A stretch of DNA of 64,000 nucleotides from positions 28,122-92,121 of the forward strand of contig JABIFY010000007.1 in NCBI GenBank assembly GCA_018650465.1, given 5' to 3'. Source of the stretch: Alphaproteobacteria bacterium (GTDB taxonomy: Bacteria; Pseudomonadota; Alphaproteobacteria; UBA2966). Both the position numbers and the translations under genes were made by a program. The notes under the pieces are model-generated. The model saw nothing but the letters and a program-made list of their open reading frames with translations. It had not been told where the DNA came from and searched no databases. Shown in pieces: positions 35,893 through 45,148 of the stretch (within the stretch, counting starts at the first letter, position 1; every line of letters begins with the position of its first letter).

Positions 35893-36954
35893 TCACCGCA
35901 CCGGCGGCCAGTCATCCTGGATTTTGGACAGGCCGACCAGGCGGCCGTTAAAATCGTGCACCGGGATTTCGATATAGTCTTTCAGGGTCGCCGCAGACGC
36001 ATCATCCAGCACACCGAGATGTTTCAGCACTGCCACCAACGCCGGACCACGGACCCGGCCTGGAATGTCACCGTCATCAACCTTGATGGCGATGCCCAAA
36101 CCTTTGGCGGGAACCGCGACCATCACCATGCCTTCAGCCCCGGTCTTGGCCACGACTTTACCCTTCAGGGCAGCATTGATTGCGGTGCAGAAATGCCCCG
36201 TACCGGCCATCATGAAGGGTTCAGCGGCAATCGACTGCACAACCCGGTCGGCTGCGGCCTCACGCACCGCGCCCAAGCCGCCTGGATTGGCAAGCTTCGC
36301 CATCCCCAAGGCCAGGGCTGACAAGGGAATAGCCAGCGCCGGGATAGAACAGCCATCAATACCTTCTGGCAGCGTCGACACATCCACATCACACATCTCG
36401 GAAATGGTCTGGAAAATTCGTTGCTGGACCGGATGTGTGCGATCAATATAACCGGCCGGGTCTTCGCCCATATGCATGGCTGTGGCCAAAAAACCTGTAT
36501 GTTTGCCTGAACAATCACTGCGCAAGCGACTGGGTTCCACACCCTTTTTCAAGCGCTCGATCTTCACCGCCTCGTCGATGGAAACTTTGGGGCCACACTC
36601 CAAGGCTTCTGCTGTCAAACCAATTCGACCCAGAATGTCGGTCACGGCTTCTACGTGGCGGTCTTCGGCATGATGCGACGCACAGGCCAGGGAAATCTCA
36701 GCAGCAGAATAACCAAAGGCATCCGCAGCACCTGTTTCAATCAGCGGCAAAGCCTGAATCGGTTTGATGGCGGAACGCGGAAAAACCAACTGATCCACAT
36801 CACCCCATCCGTGCACGATGGTGCCGTCAGCAGCAACAACGGCGCAAGATGCCCGGTGGCGACTTTCGACGAAAGCCGTCTCAGGCGATTGACCACGGGT
36901 GACTTCAACTGCGATGGGGTTAGCGCGAGACTGGGACATTTTACTAAAACTCAT
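35893..36954 (-). CDS. Asparaginase (thermolabile, asparaginase_II family)
   Basis: Predicted L-asparaginase of the PF06089 family, unrelated to the classical AnsA/AnsB fold and known from Rhizobium etli. Signatures: VEVTRGQSPETAFVESRHRA, VFPRSAIKPIQALPLIETGA with the Ser-x-x-Lys pair, SLACASHHAEDRHVEAV with its metal/active His pair, and SDCSGKHTGFLATAMHMG. Length 353 aa is typical. ATG at 36939 is an alternative start. It is divergent from the SPOUT methyltransferase with 95 bp between. Deamidates asparagine to aspartate and ammonia. Confidence 0.92.
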   Translation of the reverse strand: MSFSKMSQSRANPIAVEVTRGQSPETAFVESRHRASCAVVAADGTIVHGWGDVDQLVFPRSAIKPIQALPLIETGAADAFGYSAAEISLACASHHAEDRHVEAVTDILGRIGLTAEALECGPKVSIDEAVKIERLKKGVEPSRLRSDCSGKHTGFLATAMHMGEDPAGYIDRTHPVQQRIFQTISEMCDVDVSTLPEGIDGCSIPALAIPLSALALGMAKLANPGGLGAVREAAADRVVQSIAAEPFMMAGTGHFCTAINAALKGKVVAKTGAEGMVMVAVPAKGLGIAIKVDDGDIPGRVRGPALVAVLKHLGVLDDASAATLKDYIEIPVHDFNGRLVGLSKIQDDWPPVR

Positions 36955-37049
36955 ATTAAGCCGGGGTTGGATTGGCGCTTGGGCCGCGTTATTGTCCGGG
37001 TTAAATCACACAACAAGCATAAACAACAGTTTAATCAGGTTTCGGTCAA

Positions 37050-37610
37050 ATGCGCGGCTATTTTGGAATCGGTGTCCAACGCTTCAGCAAACCCATGAAT
37101 GCAGGCAATCTGTTTCGCTCGGCCCATGGCTTTGGGGCGAGCTTTGCCTTCACCATCGACAGCAAACTGCCGCTTAAGTCCGCAGGCTCCGACACCAGCG
37201 ATGCCTGGAAGCAAATGCCCTATTATCGTTTTGACAATGTGGCGACCATGATGCTGCCGGATAACTGCGCTATTATCGGCGTCGAATTGCTGGACGAGGC
37301 CATCGAGCTGCCAAGCTTCCATCATCCAAAGCAGGCGGCCTATGTGCTGGGACCGGAAAAAGGCTCCCTGTCACCTGATCTTGTGGCGAAATGTGACCAT
37401 GTGGTCAAAATTCCGACAAAATTCTGTATCAATGTGGCGACTGCCGGGGCCATCGTGATGTATGACCGGGTGACCAGCCTGGGGCGTTTCGCCGCCCGGC
37501 CGATCACCAGTCGCAACATTCCCGTTGATCTGGCGGATCATATCCATGGGGCGCAAAAGCTGCGGACCAATGATCTGGATTTAACACTGCGGAATGCAGA
37601 TGATGCATGA
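37050..37610 (+). CDS. SPOUT-family (TrmH-like) RNA methyltransferase
   Basis: Predicted AdoMet-dependent 2'-O-ribose methyltransferase of 186 aa. The fold begins GIGVQRFSKPMNAGNLFRSA with the conserved Asn and Arg of motif 1, HGFGASFAFTI. Motif 2 is AAYVLGPEKGSLSPDL with the GxExxGL-like loop, and motif 3 is VKIPTKFCINVATAGAIVMY with the SLNVxxxxAI pattern. There is no N-terminal substrate-binding domain, so the target RNA is unclear. It is divergent from asparaginase; the IalB gene follows in the same direction. Confidence 0.88.
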   Translation: MRGYFGIGVQRFSKPMNAGNLFRSAHGFGASFAFTIDSKLPLKSAGSDTSDAWKQMPYYRFDNVATMMLPDNCAIIGVELLDEAIELPSFHHPKQAAYVLGPEKGSLSPDLVAKCDHVVKIPTKFCINVATAGAIVMYDRVTSLGRFAARPITSRNIPVDLADHIHGAQKLRTNDLDLTLRNADDA

Positions 37611-37653
37611 GCAGACTGCAAAAGAAATATAGATAGATAATGACAGGCCAGGC

Positions 37654-38187
37654 ATGACGATTATGAGAATCACCCGACATCTCGGGACAATCCTGTTCGC
37701 AGCTGCTGCGATTATGTTCGCAAGCAACCTTGCCCTGGCCCAAACGCCCAAGCTGCTGGGCAAGCACAAAGACTGGGAAGCCTACGCCTTTTCCGACAGC
37801 AAAAACGGTAAAACCTGTTTCATGACCTCCACCCCGGTCAATATGGAACCAGCCAAGGTCAAGCACGGCGATGTCTACGGCATGGTAACGCACCGCCCCA
37901 AGGCGAAAATTCGAGATGAAGTCAGCTTGAACGTGGGTTATCCCTTCAAGGCCCGCAGCGAGGTCGTGATTTCCATAGGCAAAAAGCAGAACAAGATGTA
38001 TACCAGCGTCGATACGGCCTGGAGTTACGATGAAGCCGATGACCGCAAGCTGGTTGCGGCCATGCGGGCCGGTGATGACATGAAGGTTTCAGGTCAGTCC
38101 AAACGGGGCACCCGGGTCAGCTACCGGTTTTCCCTTTCGGGCTTTACCAATGCCTACAAGGCCATCAGCAAGGCCTGCAAAAAATAG
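37654..38187 (+). CDS. Invasion-associated locus B (IalB) family protein
   Basis: Secreted periplasmic protein of 177 aa. The signal peptide is [20 protein letters not shown] with cleavage after ALA. The IalB domain includes [20 protein letters not shown] and the C-terminal [20 protein letters not shown]. IalB aids red-cell invasion in Bartonella, but the family is universal in alphaproteobacteria and its biochemistry is unknown. A second in-frame ATG (37663) may be used. rlmN follows closely; its likely start is 61 bp after the stop. Confidence 0.9.
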   Translation: MTIMRITRHLGTILFAAAAIMFASNLALAQTPKLLGKHKDWEAYAFSDSKNGKTCFMTSTPVNMEPAKVKHGDVYGMVTHRPKAKIRDEVSLNVGYPFKARSEVVISIGKKQNKMYTSVDTAWSYDEADDRKLVAAMRAGDDMKVSGQSKRGTRVSYRFSLSGFTNAYKAISKACKK

Positions 38188-38248
38188 TTCTGTCGGACAT
38201 CTGAATGGTCGGGTGCCCAAAGAATCAAAAAGCACCAGATTAAGCCAA

Positions 38249-39424
38249 ATGATTAAGACTGATAAAAACATGCTCGACCTGACCGATATTGAAAAACCTG
38301 TACCTGTAGACAATGCGGGACCCGGCGACTTTGACGCCGATGGCAAACGCTATCTTGTCGGTTTGGACCGGGACGAGCTGGCCAATGTTTTTCGTGAATT
38401 GGGCGAGCCTGAAAAATCCCTGCGCATGCGCGCCAACCAGCTTTGGCACTGGCTGTATCATCGCGGCACGCAAGATTTCGAAGACATGACAACGATTGCC
38501 AAGGGCCTGCGCGCACGCCTGGCGGAAGTGGCATCTCTGGACCGGGGCGAGGTTGAAAGTCATCAGCAATCGACAGACGGCACGGCCAAGTGGCTGGTAC
38601 GCAACCGCGACGATGCGCTCATCGAAAGTGTCTATATTCCGGAAGACGACCGCGGCACCTTGTGTGTTTCCAGCCAGGTCGGCTGCACCCTGAATTGCAG
38701 TTTTTGTCATACGGGCACACAAGCCTGGGTGCGCAACCTGCAACCACGCGAGATCGTAGCCCAGATCATGATTGCGCGTGACAGCCTCGGTGAGTGGCCC
38801 AGCCCTTCGGAAGGACGCCAGCTCTCCAACGTCGTTATGATGGGCATGGGCGAGCCGCTTTATAATCTGGACCATGTGGGCAAAGCCCTGAAGATCGTCA
38901 TGGACGGCGATGGCATTTCCATCTCCAAACGCCGCATAACTTTATCGACTGCAGGCGTGGTGCCAATGATGGATCGCTGTGGCGAGGAACTGGACGTCAA
39001 TCTGGCCGTCTCCCTGCATGCCGTGAATGATGATGTCCGTGACGAACTGGTGCCCTTGAACCGCAAATACCCCATCGCTGAATTGCTGGATGCCTGCCGG
39101 CGTTATCCCGGTTCGTCAAATTCGCGGCGCATCACTTTTGAATATGCCATGCTGAAGGGCGTAAATGATTCAGCGGCCGATGCCGTTGAGCTGGTGCGCC
39201 TCCTGAAAGGCATTCCCGCCAAGATCAACCTGATCCCGTTCAATCCCTGGCCCGGTGTGGCTTATGATTGTTCCGACTGGCCGACGATCCGCAAGTTTTC
39301 AGATATTGTTTTTAATGCAGGCATTTCCGCCCCCATCCGCATGCCGCGCGGTCGTGATATCATGGCGGCTTGCGGTCAGTTGAAATCAGCCAGCGTTAAG
39401 CAGCGGGCCTCTCAAAGAACCTGA
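38249..39424 (+). CDS. rlmN: 23S rRNA (adenine-2503-C2)-methyltransferase RlmN
   Basis: Radical-SAM enzyme that methylates A2503 of 23S rRNA and A37 of some tRNAs. The N-terminal domain has [20 protein letters not shown]. The Fe-S motif CxxxCxxC is [20 protein letters not shown], and the [20 protein letters not shown] and [20 protein letters not shown] segments are diagnostic. The catalytic Cys is in [12 protein letters not shown] at 38249 is preferred; a longer frame would start inside the IalB gene. It overlaps the converging pentapeptide gene by 13 bp. Confidence 0.97.
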   Translation: MIKTDKNMLDLTDIEKPVPVDNAGPGDFDADGKRYLVGLDRDELANVFRELGEPEKSLRMRANQLWHWLYHRGTQDFEDMTTIAKGLRARLAEVASLDRGEVESHQQSTDGTAKWLVRNRDDALIESVYIPEDDRGTLCVSSQVGCTLNCSFCHTGTQAWVRNLQPREIVAQIMIARDSLGEWPSPSEGRQLSNVVMMGMGEPLYNLDHVGKALKIVMDGDGISISKRRITLSTAGVVPMMDRCGEELDVNLAVSLHAVNDDVRDELVPLNRKYPIAELLDACRRYPGSSNSRRITFEYAMLKGVNDSAADAVELVRLLKGIPAKINLIPFNPWPGVAYDCSDWPTIRKFSDIVFNAGISAPIRMPRGRDIMAACGQLKSASVKQRASQRT

Positions 39425-40128
39425 AGACCAAATCCGGCTAATAATGACGAGGCCTGGTCCTTTGAGATAATGGCACCCTTGAGGGTCATCGCCTGATCCA
39501 GGGTGATGCCGCCCATGTCTACGGCGCGAAGATCAGCACCCTGGAAACGGCTATCCAGCAACCGGGCGTCGCGCATTTTGCAATTCTGAAAGATACAGTC
39601 CCTGAAATCCACCTTGGCAAGATCAGCTTCGGACAGATCAAGATTGTTCAGAGTCTGGCGTCGAAAGGACAGGCCCTGAAGATCGGCCATGACCAACGCA
39701 CAGTCTTCCAGTTCCAGACCGACGCTGTGCGACTGCGTTAACGATACACCTGTCATGCGGCATTTTTCAAAGCGGGCTGAGGTCAATTTTGCGCCACGCC
39801 AAACGCTGTTGGATAGATCGCAGCCTTCAAAGCGGGCATCGGTAAAATCAGCCTCGATAAAGTCCGCCCCGCCCAGTCGACAATTCAGCCATTGGCTCTC
39901 TGCCGCCAGCAAATGGCGCGCGGAAAAAGTCGGAAATGTGCAATCTGTAAAATGGCAGCCGGTGAAATCTGCTTCAGTGAAATCCTTTGCGACAAAGTCA
40001 CACCCTGCAAATTGCAGGGGTGACGATGCGGTGGATTGCGCCTGCAAATCCTCGACCATGTCACGGTCCACAGACTGGCCGCGCACAATCAACTCATTTT
40101 TTCCGGCTTCAAAAAGGTTCTCTTGCAT
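39412..40128 (-). CDS. Pentapeptide-repeat protein
   Basis: Right-handed quadrilateral beta-helix protein of about 238 aa. Repeats of A(D/N)LxX type run from about residue 45 to 215, for example [32 protein letters not shown] and [16 protein letters not shown]. Some pentapeptide proteins mimic DNA and protect gyrase; most are uncharacterised. ATG at 40128 ([13 protein letters not shown]) is chosen; the longer open frame reads into the DoxX gene region. Its 3' end overlaps rlmN by 13 bp, tail to tail. Confidence 0.85.
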   Translation of the reverse strand: MQENLFEAGKNELIVRGQSVDRDMVEDLQAQSTASSPLQFAGCDFVAKDFTEADFTGCHFTDCTFPTFSARHLLAAESQWLNCRLGGADFIEADFTDARFEGCDLSNSVWRGAKLTSARFEKCRMTGVSLTQSHSVGLELEDCALVMADLQGLSFRRQTLNNLDLSEADLAKVDFRDCIFQNCKMRDARLLDSRFQGADLRAVDMGGITLDQAMTLKGAIISKDQASSLLAGFGLQVL

Positions 40129-40183
40129 AGAGATGATATAACCGCTTTTACGACATATCAGAACCTTCCATCCAAAATCAAAA

Positions 40184-40582
40184 TCAAGCCGGGACCATTT
40201 CTGCCGTGTCGCCAGATCGGCCAAAGGCCCGGACCAGGAAGACCAGGATAGCCAGGAACACAGCTGCGGGAAGGGCATTAACGATGGGATCATGCAGCAC
40301 GTGCATGGCAATCGCGCCAACCATGATAATGGCCAAACCAGTTGCAGCCAGGCGGCGCAGCGGCCACGGCACGATGATCGACATTTTCAGCCAAAGGCCA
40401 ATGGCCCCGGCCACTTCGCAGGCACCGATGAAATACATGAATTCAATGGGCAAACCAAATTTACTGAAGCTTTGTACCATTTCTTCAGCACCAGACAATT
40501 TCGTTCCGCCTGCGCCAAGAAATGCCAGGGTCAGCAAACCTGTTGCTGCCAGAGTGCCCCATTTAGCCATTTTGCTGTTCAT
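40184..40582 (-). CDS. DoxX-family membrane protein (copy 1)
   Basis: Inner-membrane protein of 132 aa with four helices. DoxX-type text includes LLTLAFLGAGGTKLSGAEEM, YFIGACEVAGAIGLWLKM and PLRRLAATGLAIIMVGAIAM. The family takes part in redox or thiosulfate-related membrane functions, mostly unproven. The start has aggaaagacg upstream. A close paralogue lies at 43136-43534 (roughly three quarters identical over its length). This copy is divergent from a LysR regulator, which probably controls it. Confidence 0.9.
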   Translation of the reverse strand: MNSKMAKWGTLAATGLLTLAFLGAGGTKLSGAEEMVQSFSKFGLPIEFMYFIGACEVAGAIGLWLKMSIIVPWPLRRLAATGLAIIMVGAIAMHVLHDPIVNALPAAVFLAILVFLVRAFGRSGDTAEMVPA

Positions 40583-40686
40583 CGTCTTTCCTTTCAGTTA
40601 GTCGAAATTAAACCTGAATGATTCTGTTTCAGGAAAATAGGTATTCGCACATGAACAAAAAACAGATATAATATTGGCGATATCAA

Positions 40687-40699
40687 TCGAATTATTCGA
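40687..40699. promoter_or_regulatory. Palindrome between DoxX copy 1 and LysR
   Basis: tcgaat-t-attcga, 6-bp arms around one base, 27 bp before the LysR start and within the 143-bp divergent region. It has the T-n11-A form of a LysR-box. The binding role is inferred from location. Confidence 0.4.
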
Positions 40700-40725
40700 A
40701 CGACTTATATGTAAATGACTGTGAG

Positions 40726-41637
40726 ATGATGCACCCTAATCTTGTCGATCAGCTGGAAATGTTTGTTACAGCGGCTGAACTCGGTACCTTTTCAGCCACC
40801 GCCCGTAAAATGGGCCGGGCCCAGAATGTGGTGAGCTATGGCATTTCCAGCCTGGAAACCAGTTTGAACGTCAAACTGTTTGATCGCAGTGGCCACAAGG
40901 CCGTTCTGACGCCGACCGGCATCGCCCTGCAACGCCAGGCGCAAAATATCGTTAATGCGGCCCATGACTTGTCCCGTACCGCTGATGAATTTTCTGCCGG
41001 CGTAGAGCCTGTTCTGACGGTGGCCATCGATGACATGATCCCGTTTGATTTTTTTGAGCATGCCCTGGCGACTGTCGCGGAGGAATATCCAGGCCTGGAA
41101 CTGCGCCTGAACCGAACTGCCGGGCAGGAGGCCCACAGCCAGGTAAAAGCGGGGCAGGCCGCACTCGGGATTTGCGTCAGTGGCTTTGATATGCACAAGG
41201 ACCAGCCTTTTACCCTTGTCAGTCACCTCAAGATGGTGCCCGTCATCAGTCCGGTATTGAAGGTAAATTCGATTCAAGATGCCATCAAAGGCTCTGACCC
41301 GGCGGAGCATCTTGGCCACCGGCAAATCGTGTTGTCAGCGACGGAGACACCCGAAGCCACGCCGGACCAGGGTGTGATCAGCCCTCATATCTGGCGGGTA
41401 CCGGACATCAAATCAAAATACGATCTGATCTTGCGCGGCTTTGGCTGGGGCATGTTGCCTGCGCATCTGGTTGACGCAGACCTGGCTGCGGGTGTCCTGC
41501 ATCAGATGAAACTGCCGTTTATTACGTCCCTGCCTGGCTTACCAGTTTTTGTCTTTTCCCAAATAGATATCCCCCTCGGCCCGGCTGCCCGGCTGTTCCG
41601 CGAACAGGTCATCGGGGTGGACAATATTCAACATTAA
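40726..41637 (+). CDS. LysR-family transcriptional regulator
   Basis: Regulator of 303 aa. The N-terminal winged HTH is NLVDQLEMFVTAAELGTFSA then TARKMGRAQNVVSYGISSLE. The effector domain (about 90-295) includes VLTVAIDDMIPFDFFEHALA and YDLILRGFGWGMLPAHLV. It is divergent from DoxX copy 1 with a palindromic site between them, the classical LysR layout. The caspase-like gene follows 84 bp downstream in the same direction and may be in the regulon. The inducer is unknown. Confidence 0.9.
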   Translation: MMHPNLVDQLEMFVTAAELGTFSATARKMGRAQNVVSYGISSLETSLNVKLFDRSGHKAVLTPTGIALQRQAQNIVNAAHDLSRTADEFSAGVEPVLTVAIDDMIPFDFFEHALATVAEEYPGLELRLNRTAGQEAHSQVKAGQAALGICVSGFDMHKDQPFTLVSHLKMVPVISPVLKVNSIQDAIKGSDPAEHLGHRQIVLSATETPEATPDQGVISPHIWRVPDIKSKYDLILRGFGWGMLPAHLVDADLAAGVLHQMKLPFITSLPGLPVFVFSQIDIPLGPAARLFREQVIGVDNIQH

Positions 41638-41721
41638 CGTTTCACTTAATTAATGTTGTACTACCTGAAGGCGGTTGATAGTCTGTACTGATTGTCGTCT
41701 ACTGACAGACCGAGGTGCATC

Positions 41722-43122
41722 ATGTCCAGAACATTCAAATTTCGCGCAATCGTCCCCCTCACTAGGCTCTTTGCAATTACTTTGTCCCTGGCAGCAGTTA
41801 CCACCTGTCCGGCAACTGCTGACCCGACAAACAGGCGAGCCGTAGCTGTCATTATGGGGAACTCCAATTATCAGGGGAGCACCCCGACCGTTGATTATGC
41901 CCACAATGATGCAGATAGCTTTAAAGCTTTTGTTATTGGTGTTTTGGGATACGACCCTGACAACATTATCGACATTAGAGACGCAACCAAGGCACAGATG
42001 GAAACGGCCTTTGGAAATGAGCGCTCGAACGAAGGTAAGCTCTGGCGCTATCTGGATCCCAAGGGGCGTTCCGATGTTGTGGTTTTCTATTCCGGTCACG
42101 GCGTACCTGGTCTGAAGGATAAACGCGGCTACTTATTGCCGGTTGATGCCGATGCCAATGCCCCGGAAATTAATGGTTTTCCTCTGGATGTGCTGCTTGA
42201 AAACCTGGGTCAGCTCAAAACTAAATCACTCTCGGTTTTTCTGGACGCCTGTTTTTCAGGAGACAGCCCGAAGGGCATGCTGATCAGAGCGACATCAGGT
42301 ATTTCCGTTACACCGAAGATGCCGAAAACAAATTCGGCCATGACTTTAATAACCGCCGCAGAAGGCGACCAGGTCGCGTCATGGGACGTGAAAGCGAAAC
42401 ACGGCATGTTTACGAAACATTTGCTGGACGCGCTTTATGGCAAGGCAGATGGACCAGATTACGGAAACAATGACGGGAAAATAGCCCTCGGCGAAGTAAA
42501 GGAATATCTTGATGACCGCATGACGCGCGCTGCGAGACGGCAATTCGGGCGGCATCAAAATGCCTCGGTCAGGGGCAATGACAATAAACTTTTGGTGTCA
42601 GGCCTTCCCGCCAACGTCAAACAGGCAGAAATCAAAACTGCTGCTGTTGCCCCTCAACCTGCACCTGTTGTCAAAAAACCAGCCGCTGTTATCAAAAAAC
42701 CGGAACCCGTCGTCAAAGCCTATGTCCCGCCACCAAAACCTGCCTTCAATACCGCCACCCTGGAACGACACTCAACCTGGCGAATTGAGGTCGATTTTAC
42801 AGACATCTACGGGGCGGATTTTTCAGCTGAGATCACAATGGTGAACGGCCGGATCGGCGAACCCCTGTATAACGGGCATTTGATTCTTGACCTATGGGGC
42901 AATATGAGACGCGGTGTGTTGGAGCTTAAAGGCACCGTTGCCGATCGCGAAAGATTTGTGCATGCCCCTTGGGGACCGGCGGTCGAAATGATTCCCCACA
43001 CCTTTGATACATTGGTCGACGTGAAGAGCCCGAATGTTCATATCAATACAACAGCCGGTGCTGATTTTACCGGCGACACATCTGGTGTCACAATAACGCT
43101 CACGCTATTAAGATCTTCCTGA
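41722..43122 (+). CDS. Secreted caspase-family (metacaspase-like) peptidase
   Basis: Clan CD cysteine peptidase of 466 aa. A signal peptide with AIVPLTRLFAITLSLAAVTT precedes the p20 domain, which begins RRAVAVIMGNSNYQGSTPTV. The catalytic dyad is intact: His126 in VVVFYSGHGVPG and Cys177 in SVFLDACFSGDSPKG. A Lys/Pro linker (VVKKPAAVIKKPEPVVKAYV) leads to a C-terminal domain of 110 residues, rich in strands, that I cannot name. ATG at 41722 has cgagg upstream. It is exported, unlike stress-related metacaspases. It lies between two DoxX copies; the substrate is unknown. Confidence 0.9.
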   Translation: MSRTFKFRAIVPLTRLFAITLSLAAVTTCPATADPTNRRAVAVIMGNSNYQGSTPTVDYAHNDADSFKAFVIGVLGYDPDNIIDIRDATKAQMETAFGNERSNEGKLWRYLDPKGRSDVVVFYSGHGVPGLKDKRGYLLPVDADANAPEINGFPLDVLLENLGQLKTKSLSVFLDACFSGDSPKGMLIRATSGISVTPKMPKTNSAMTLITAAEGDQVASWDVKAKHGMFTKHLLDALYGKADGPDYGNNDGKIALGEVKEYLDDRMTRAARRQFGRHQNASVRGNDNKLLVSGLPANVKQAEIKTAAVAPQPAPVVKKPAAVIKKPEPVVKAYVPPPKPAFNTATLERHSTWRIEVDFTDIYGADFSAEITMVNGRIGEPLYNGHLILDLWGNMRRGVLELKGTVADRERFVHAPWGPAVEMIPHTFDTLVDVKSPNVHINTTAGADFTGDTSGVTITLTLLRSS

Positions 43123-43135
43123 CAAATCTTTATCT

Positions 43136-43534
43136 TTATCGAACACCGATTTCTGCGTTGCTGTCCGAGCGGCCAAATGACCGGATCAGAAATACCAGGA
43201 TGATCAACAACACGGTTGCCGGGATACCGTTGACGATGGGGTCGTGCAAAATATGCATGGCTATCGCCCCGACCATAATTATTGCCAGACCCGATGCGGC
43301 CAGTCGGCGCAGGGGCCACGGTGCAGGCGGCGACATCTTTAGCCAAAGGCCAACGGCACCAGCAACTTCACACGCCCCGATGAAATACATGAATTCCACG
43401 GGCAAGCCATATTTTGCGAAATTCTGCACCATCTCTTCTGCGCCAGTTAGTTTGGCTGCACCCGCCCCGAGATAGGCCAGCGTCAACAAACCTGTCACAA
43501 TCAGGGTGGCCCATTTAGCTGCTTTGCTGTTCAT
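43136..43534 (-). CDS. DoxX-family membrane protein (copy 2)
   Basis: Four-helix membrane protein of about 132 aa, closely similar to copy 1 from the first residues (MNSKAAKWATLIVTGLLTLA) through YFIGACEVAGAVGLWLKM to MHILHDPIVNG. Even the upstream leader is conserved, with ctgttt and aggtattcg in both. ATG at 43534, preceded by gaaggaaacg, is the equivalent of copy 1's start. It is divergent from an ArsR regulator rather than LysR, so the duplicates are wired to different controls. It converges on the caspase gene, 13 bp apart. Confidence 0.9.
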   Translation of the reverse strand: MNSKAAKWATLIVTGLLTLAYLGAGAAKLTGAEEMVQNFAKYGLPVEFMYFIGACEVAGAVGLWLKMSPPAPWPLRRLAASGLAIIMVGAIAMHILHDPIVNGIPATVLLIILVFLIRSFGRSDSNAEIGVR

Positions 43535-43651
43535 CATCGTTTCCTTCAGCGTTGAAAAATATCTGTTTGAAAACAGGTATTCGGTCCCGGTCAAAAAACC
43601 AGTTGTATTTGCAATCGAAAATGTCGACTTGATATTTTTGTTGACTCTGAT

Positions 43652-43685
43652 TATATTTCGATTATTCTGGAATTATCGAAATATA
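43652..43685. promoter_or_regulatory. Inverted repeat, probable ArsR operator
   Basis: tatatttcgat / atcgaaatata, perfect 11-bp arms with a 12-base spacer, ending 12 bp before the arsR ATG and upstream of the divergent DoxX copy 2. Length and place fit the dyad bound by ArsR/SmtB dimers. Confidence 0.65.
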
Positions 43686-43697
43686 GGAATCAGACTT

Positions 43698-44015
43698 ATG
43701 GATATTGAGACAGCTGCACGATGCATGGAGGCCCTGGGCAATTCCAAGCGTCTCGAAATTGTCTTGCTGTTGGTAAAGGCAGGACCGGAAGGTTTGCCTG
43801 TTGGCGATATCCGCCAGCATCTGGAAATTCCCGGATCAACCCTGTCACATCATTTACTGCAACTGGTTGGGGCCGGTGTCATTCGCCAGGACCGGGAAGG
43901 TCGGGTGCTGCGCTGTCATCCGGACTTTGATCAGTTAAACGGTCTGGCCAGCATGCTGTTTGCCGAATGCTGCACAGGGATTACGGCCGAGCCATCAACG
44001 GCACAAGCCAGCTAA
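43698..44015 (+). CDS. ArsR/SmtB-family transcriptional regulator
   Basis: Winged-HTH repressor of 105 aa. The helices are ARCMEALGNSKRLEIVLLLV, GLPVGDIRQHLEIPGSTLSH and HLLQLVGAGVIRQDREGRVL. There is no ELCVC motif in helix 3; instead a Cys pair sits near the C-terminus (FAECCTG), as in the ArsR group that senses arsenite with C-terminal cysteines. ATG at 43698 has ggaa upstream. The permease gene starts 16 bp after the stop, so the two form an operon, and a palindromic operator lies immediately upstream. Confidence 0.9.
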   Translation: MDIETAARCMEALGNSKRLEIVLLLVKAGPEGLPVGDIRQHLEIPGSTLSHHLLQLVGAGVIRQDREGRVLRCHPDFDQLNGLASMLFAECCTGITAEPSTAQAS

Positions 44016-44031
44016 ACGAAAGAAATTTACA

Positions 44032-45078
44032 ATGTCTGACACAAGTATTTCACCCGCCTCACCGCTTGCCTGGTTGAAAAAGGCCGACAAGGTTATACTG
44101 ACTATCATCGGCGTCTTCGCGGGCTTGCTGATTTTCCTGCCCGACCAAGCCCTGGACAGCGCCATCTTTACCGGCCAAAGCCTGGGTGGCATAATTATCT
44201 TCCTCATTGTCGCTGTCTCGCTGGCCGCGTGGGCCACAGCAACGGGCCTCGATAAACAAATCGCCCATGTCTTTTCCGGCAACCCCACCAAAACCATCAT
44301 CCTGGCCGCCCTGTTTGGTGCTTTGTCGCCGTTCTGTTCCTGCGGTGTGGTGCCGATCATTGCCGGGCTGCTGGCGGCGGGCGTACCCCTGGCCCCGGTC
44401 ATGGCCTTCTGGATCGCCTCCCCCATTATGGACCCCAGCATGTTTTTTGTGACCTCGGCTGTGCTCGGCATTCCTTTCGCCGCCGCCAAAACCATCGCCG
44501 CCGTGGTCATGGGCCTGGGCGCCGGGTTTGCCATGCATGTCTTTGCCAAATCAGCCGTTTTCGCCAATCCCTTGCGACCCATGGTCACGATGGGGTGTGG
44601 TACCAACACAGCGCCACTTGCCGAGCGCACGGATCCGGAAATCGTCTGGAAGTTCTGGCAGCATGAAGAACGCCGGGCAAAGTTTGTTGGCTCTACAAAA
44701 GAAACCGGCTGGTTTCTGCTGCGCTGGCTGACCCTGGCCTTCTTGCTGGAAAGCCTGATGGTGGCCTACCTGCCCGCTGATTTTGTTGGCAGCTGGCTGG
44801 GCGGCGACAACTGGTGGTCCATTCCGCTGGGCGTCTTCGTCGGCATCCCGACTTACCTGAATGGCTATGCCGCCGTGCCTACCATCGACGCCCTGTTGAA
44901 CCTTGGCATGATGCCGGGAGCTGCCATGTCCTTCCTGATTGCCGGCAGTGTCACCAGCATCCCCGCCGCCATGGCCGTCTTCGCACTTGTCAGGCTGCCG
45001 ATCTTTGGCTTCTACATTTTGTTGGGCGTCGTCGGTGCCACCCTCAGCGGCATCGCCTGGCAAGTAACGATGTTCTGA
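44032..45078 (+). CDS. Permease of the ArsP/YraQ (DUF318) family
   Basis: Inner-membrane permease of 348 aa with eight or more segments. The hallmark GALSPFCSCGVVPIIAGLLA with its Cys-Ser-Cys appears near residue 100, followed by GVPLAPVMAFWIASPIMDPS. The second half has VGIPTYLNGYAAVPTIDALL. ArsP members expel trivalent organoarsenicals; other YraQ-like members are unassigned. Pairing with an ArsR regulator carrying a C-terminal Cys pair supports a metalloid role. It ends at a bidirectional terminator shared with BI-1. Confidence 0.88.
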   Translation: MSDTSISPASPLAWLKKADKVILTIIGVFAGLLIFLPDQALDSAIFTGQSLGGIIIFLIVAVSLAAWATATGLDKQIAHVFSGNPTKTIILAALFGALSPFCSCGVVPIIAGLLAAGVPLAPVMAFWIASPIMDPSMFFVTSAVLGIPFAAAKTIAAVVMGLGAGFAMHVFAKSAVFANPLRPMVTMGCGTNTAPLAERTDPEIVWKFWQHEERRAKFVGSTKETGWFLLRWLTLAFLLESLMVAYLPADFVGSWLGGDNWWSIPLGVFVGIPTYLNGYAAVPTIDALLNLGMMPGAAMSFLIAGSVTSIPAAMAVFALVRLPIFGFYILLGVVGATLSGIAWQVTMF

Positions 45079-45098
45079 GGGAAGCCTTCAGCCACAAA

Positions 45099-45127
45099 AA
45101 AAGGCCCGGCTAATTGCCGGGCCTTTT
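45099..45127. terminator. Bidirectional rho-independent terminator
   Basis: Perfect 12-bp stem aaaaggcccggc / gccgggcctttt with a 5-base loop (taatt), flanked by A-run and T-run, so it works on both strands. It serves the permease on plus and the BI-1 gene on minus. Confidence 0.88.
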
Positions 45128-45148
45128 CATTTTTAGAACTTGTCTTGT

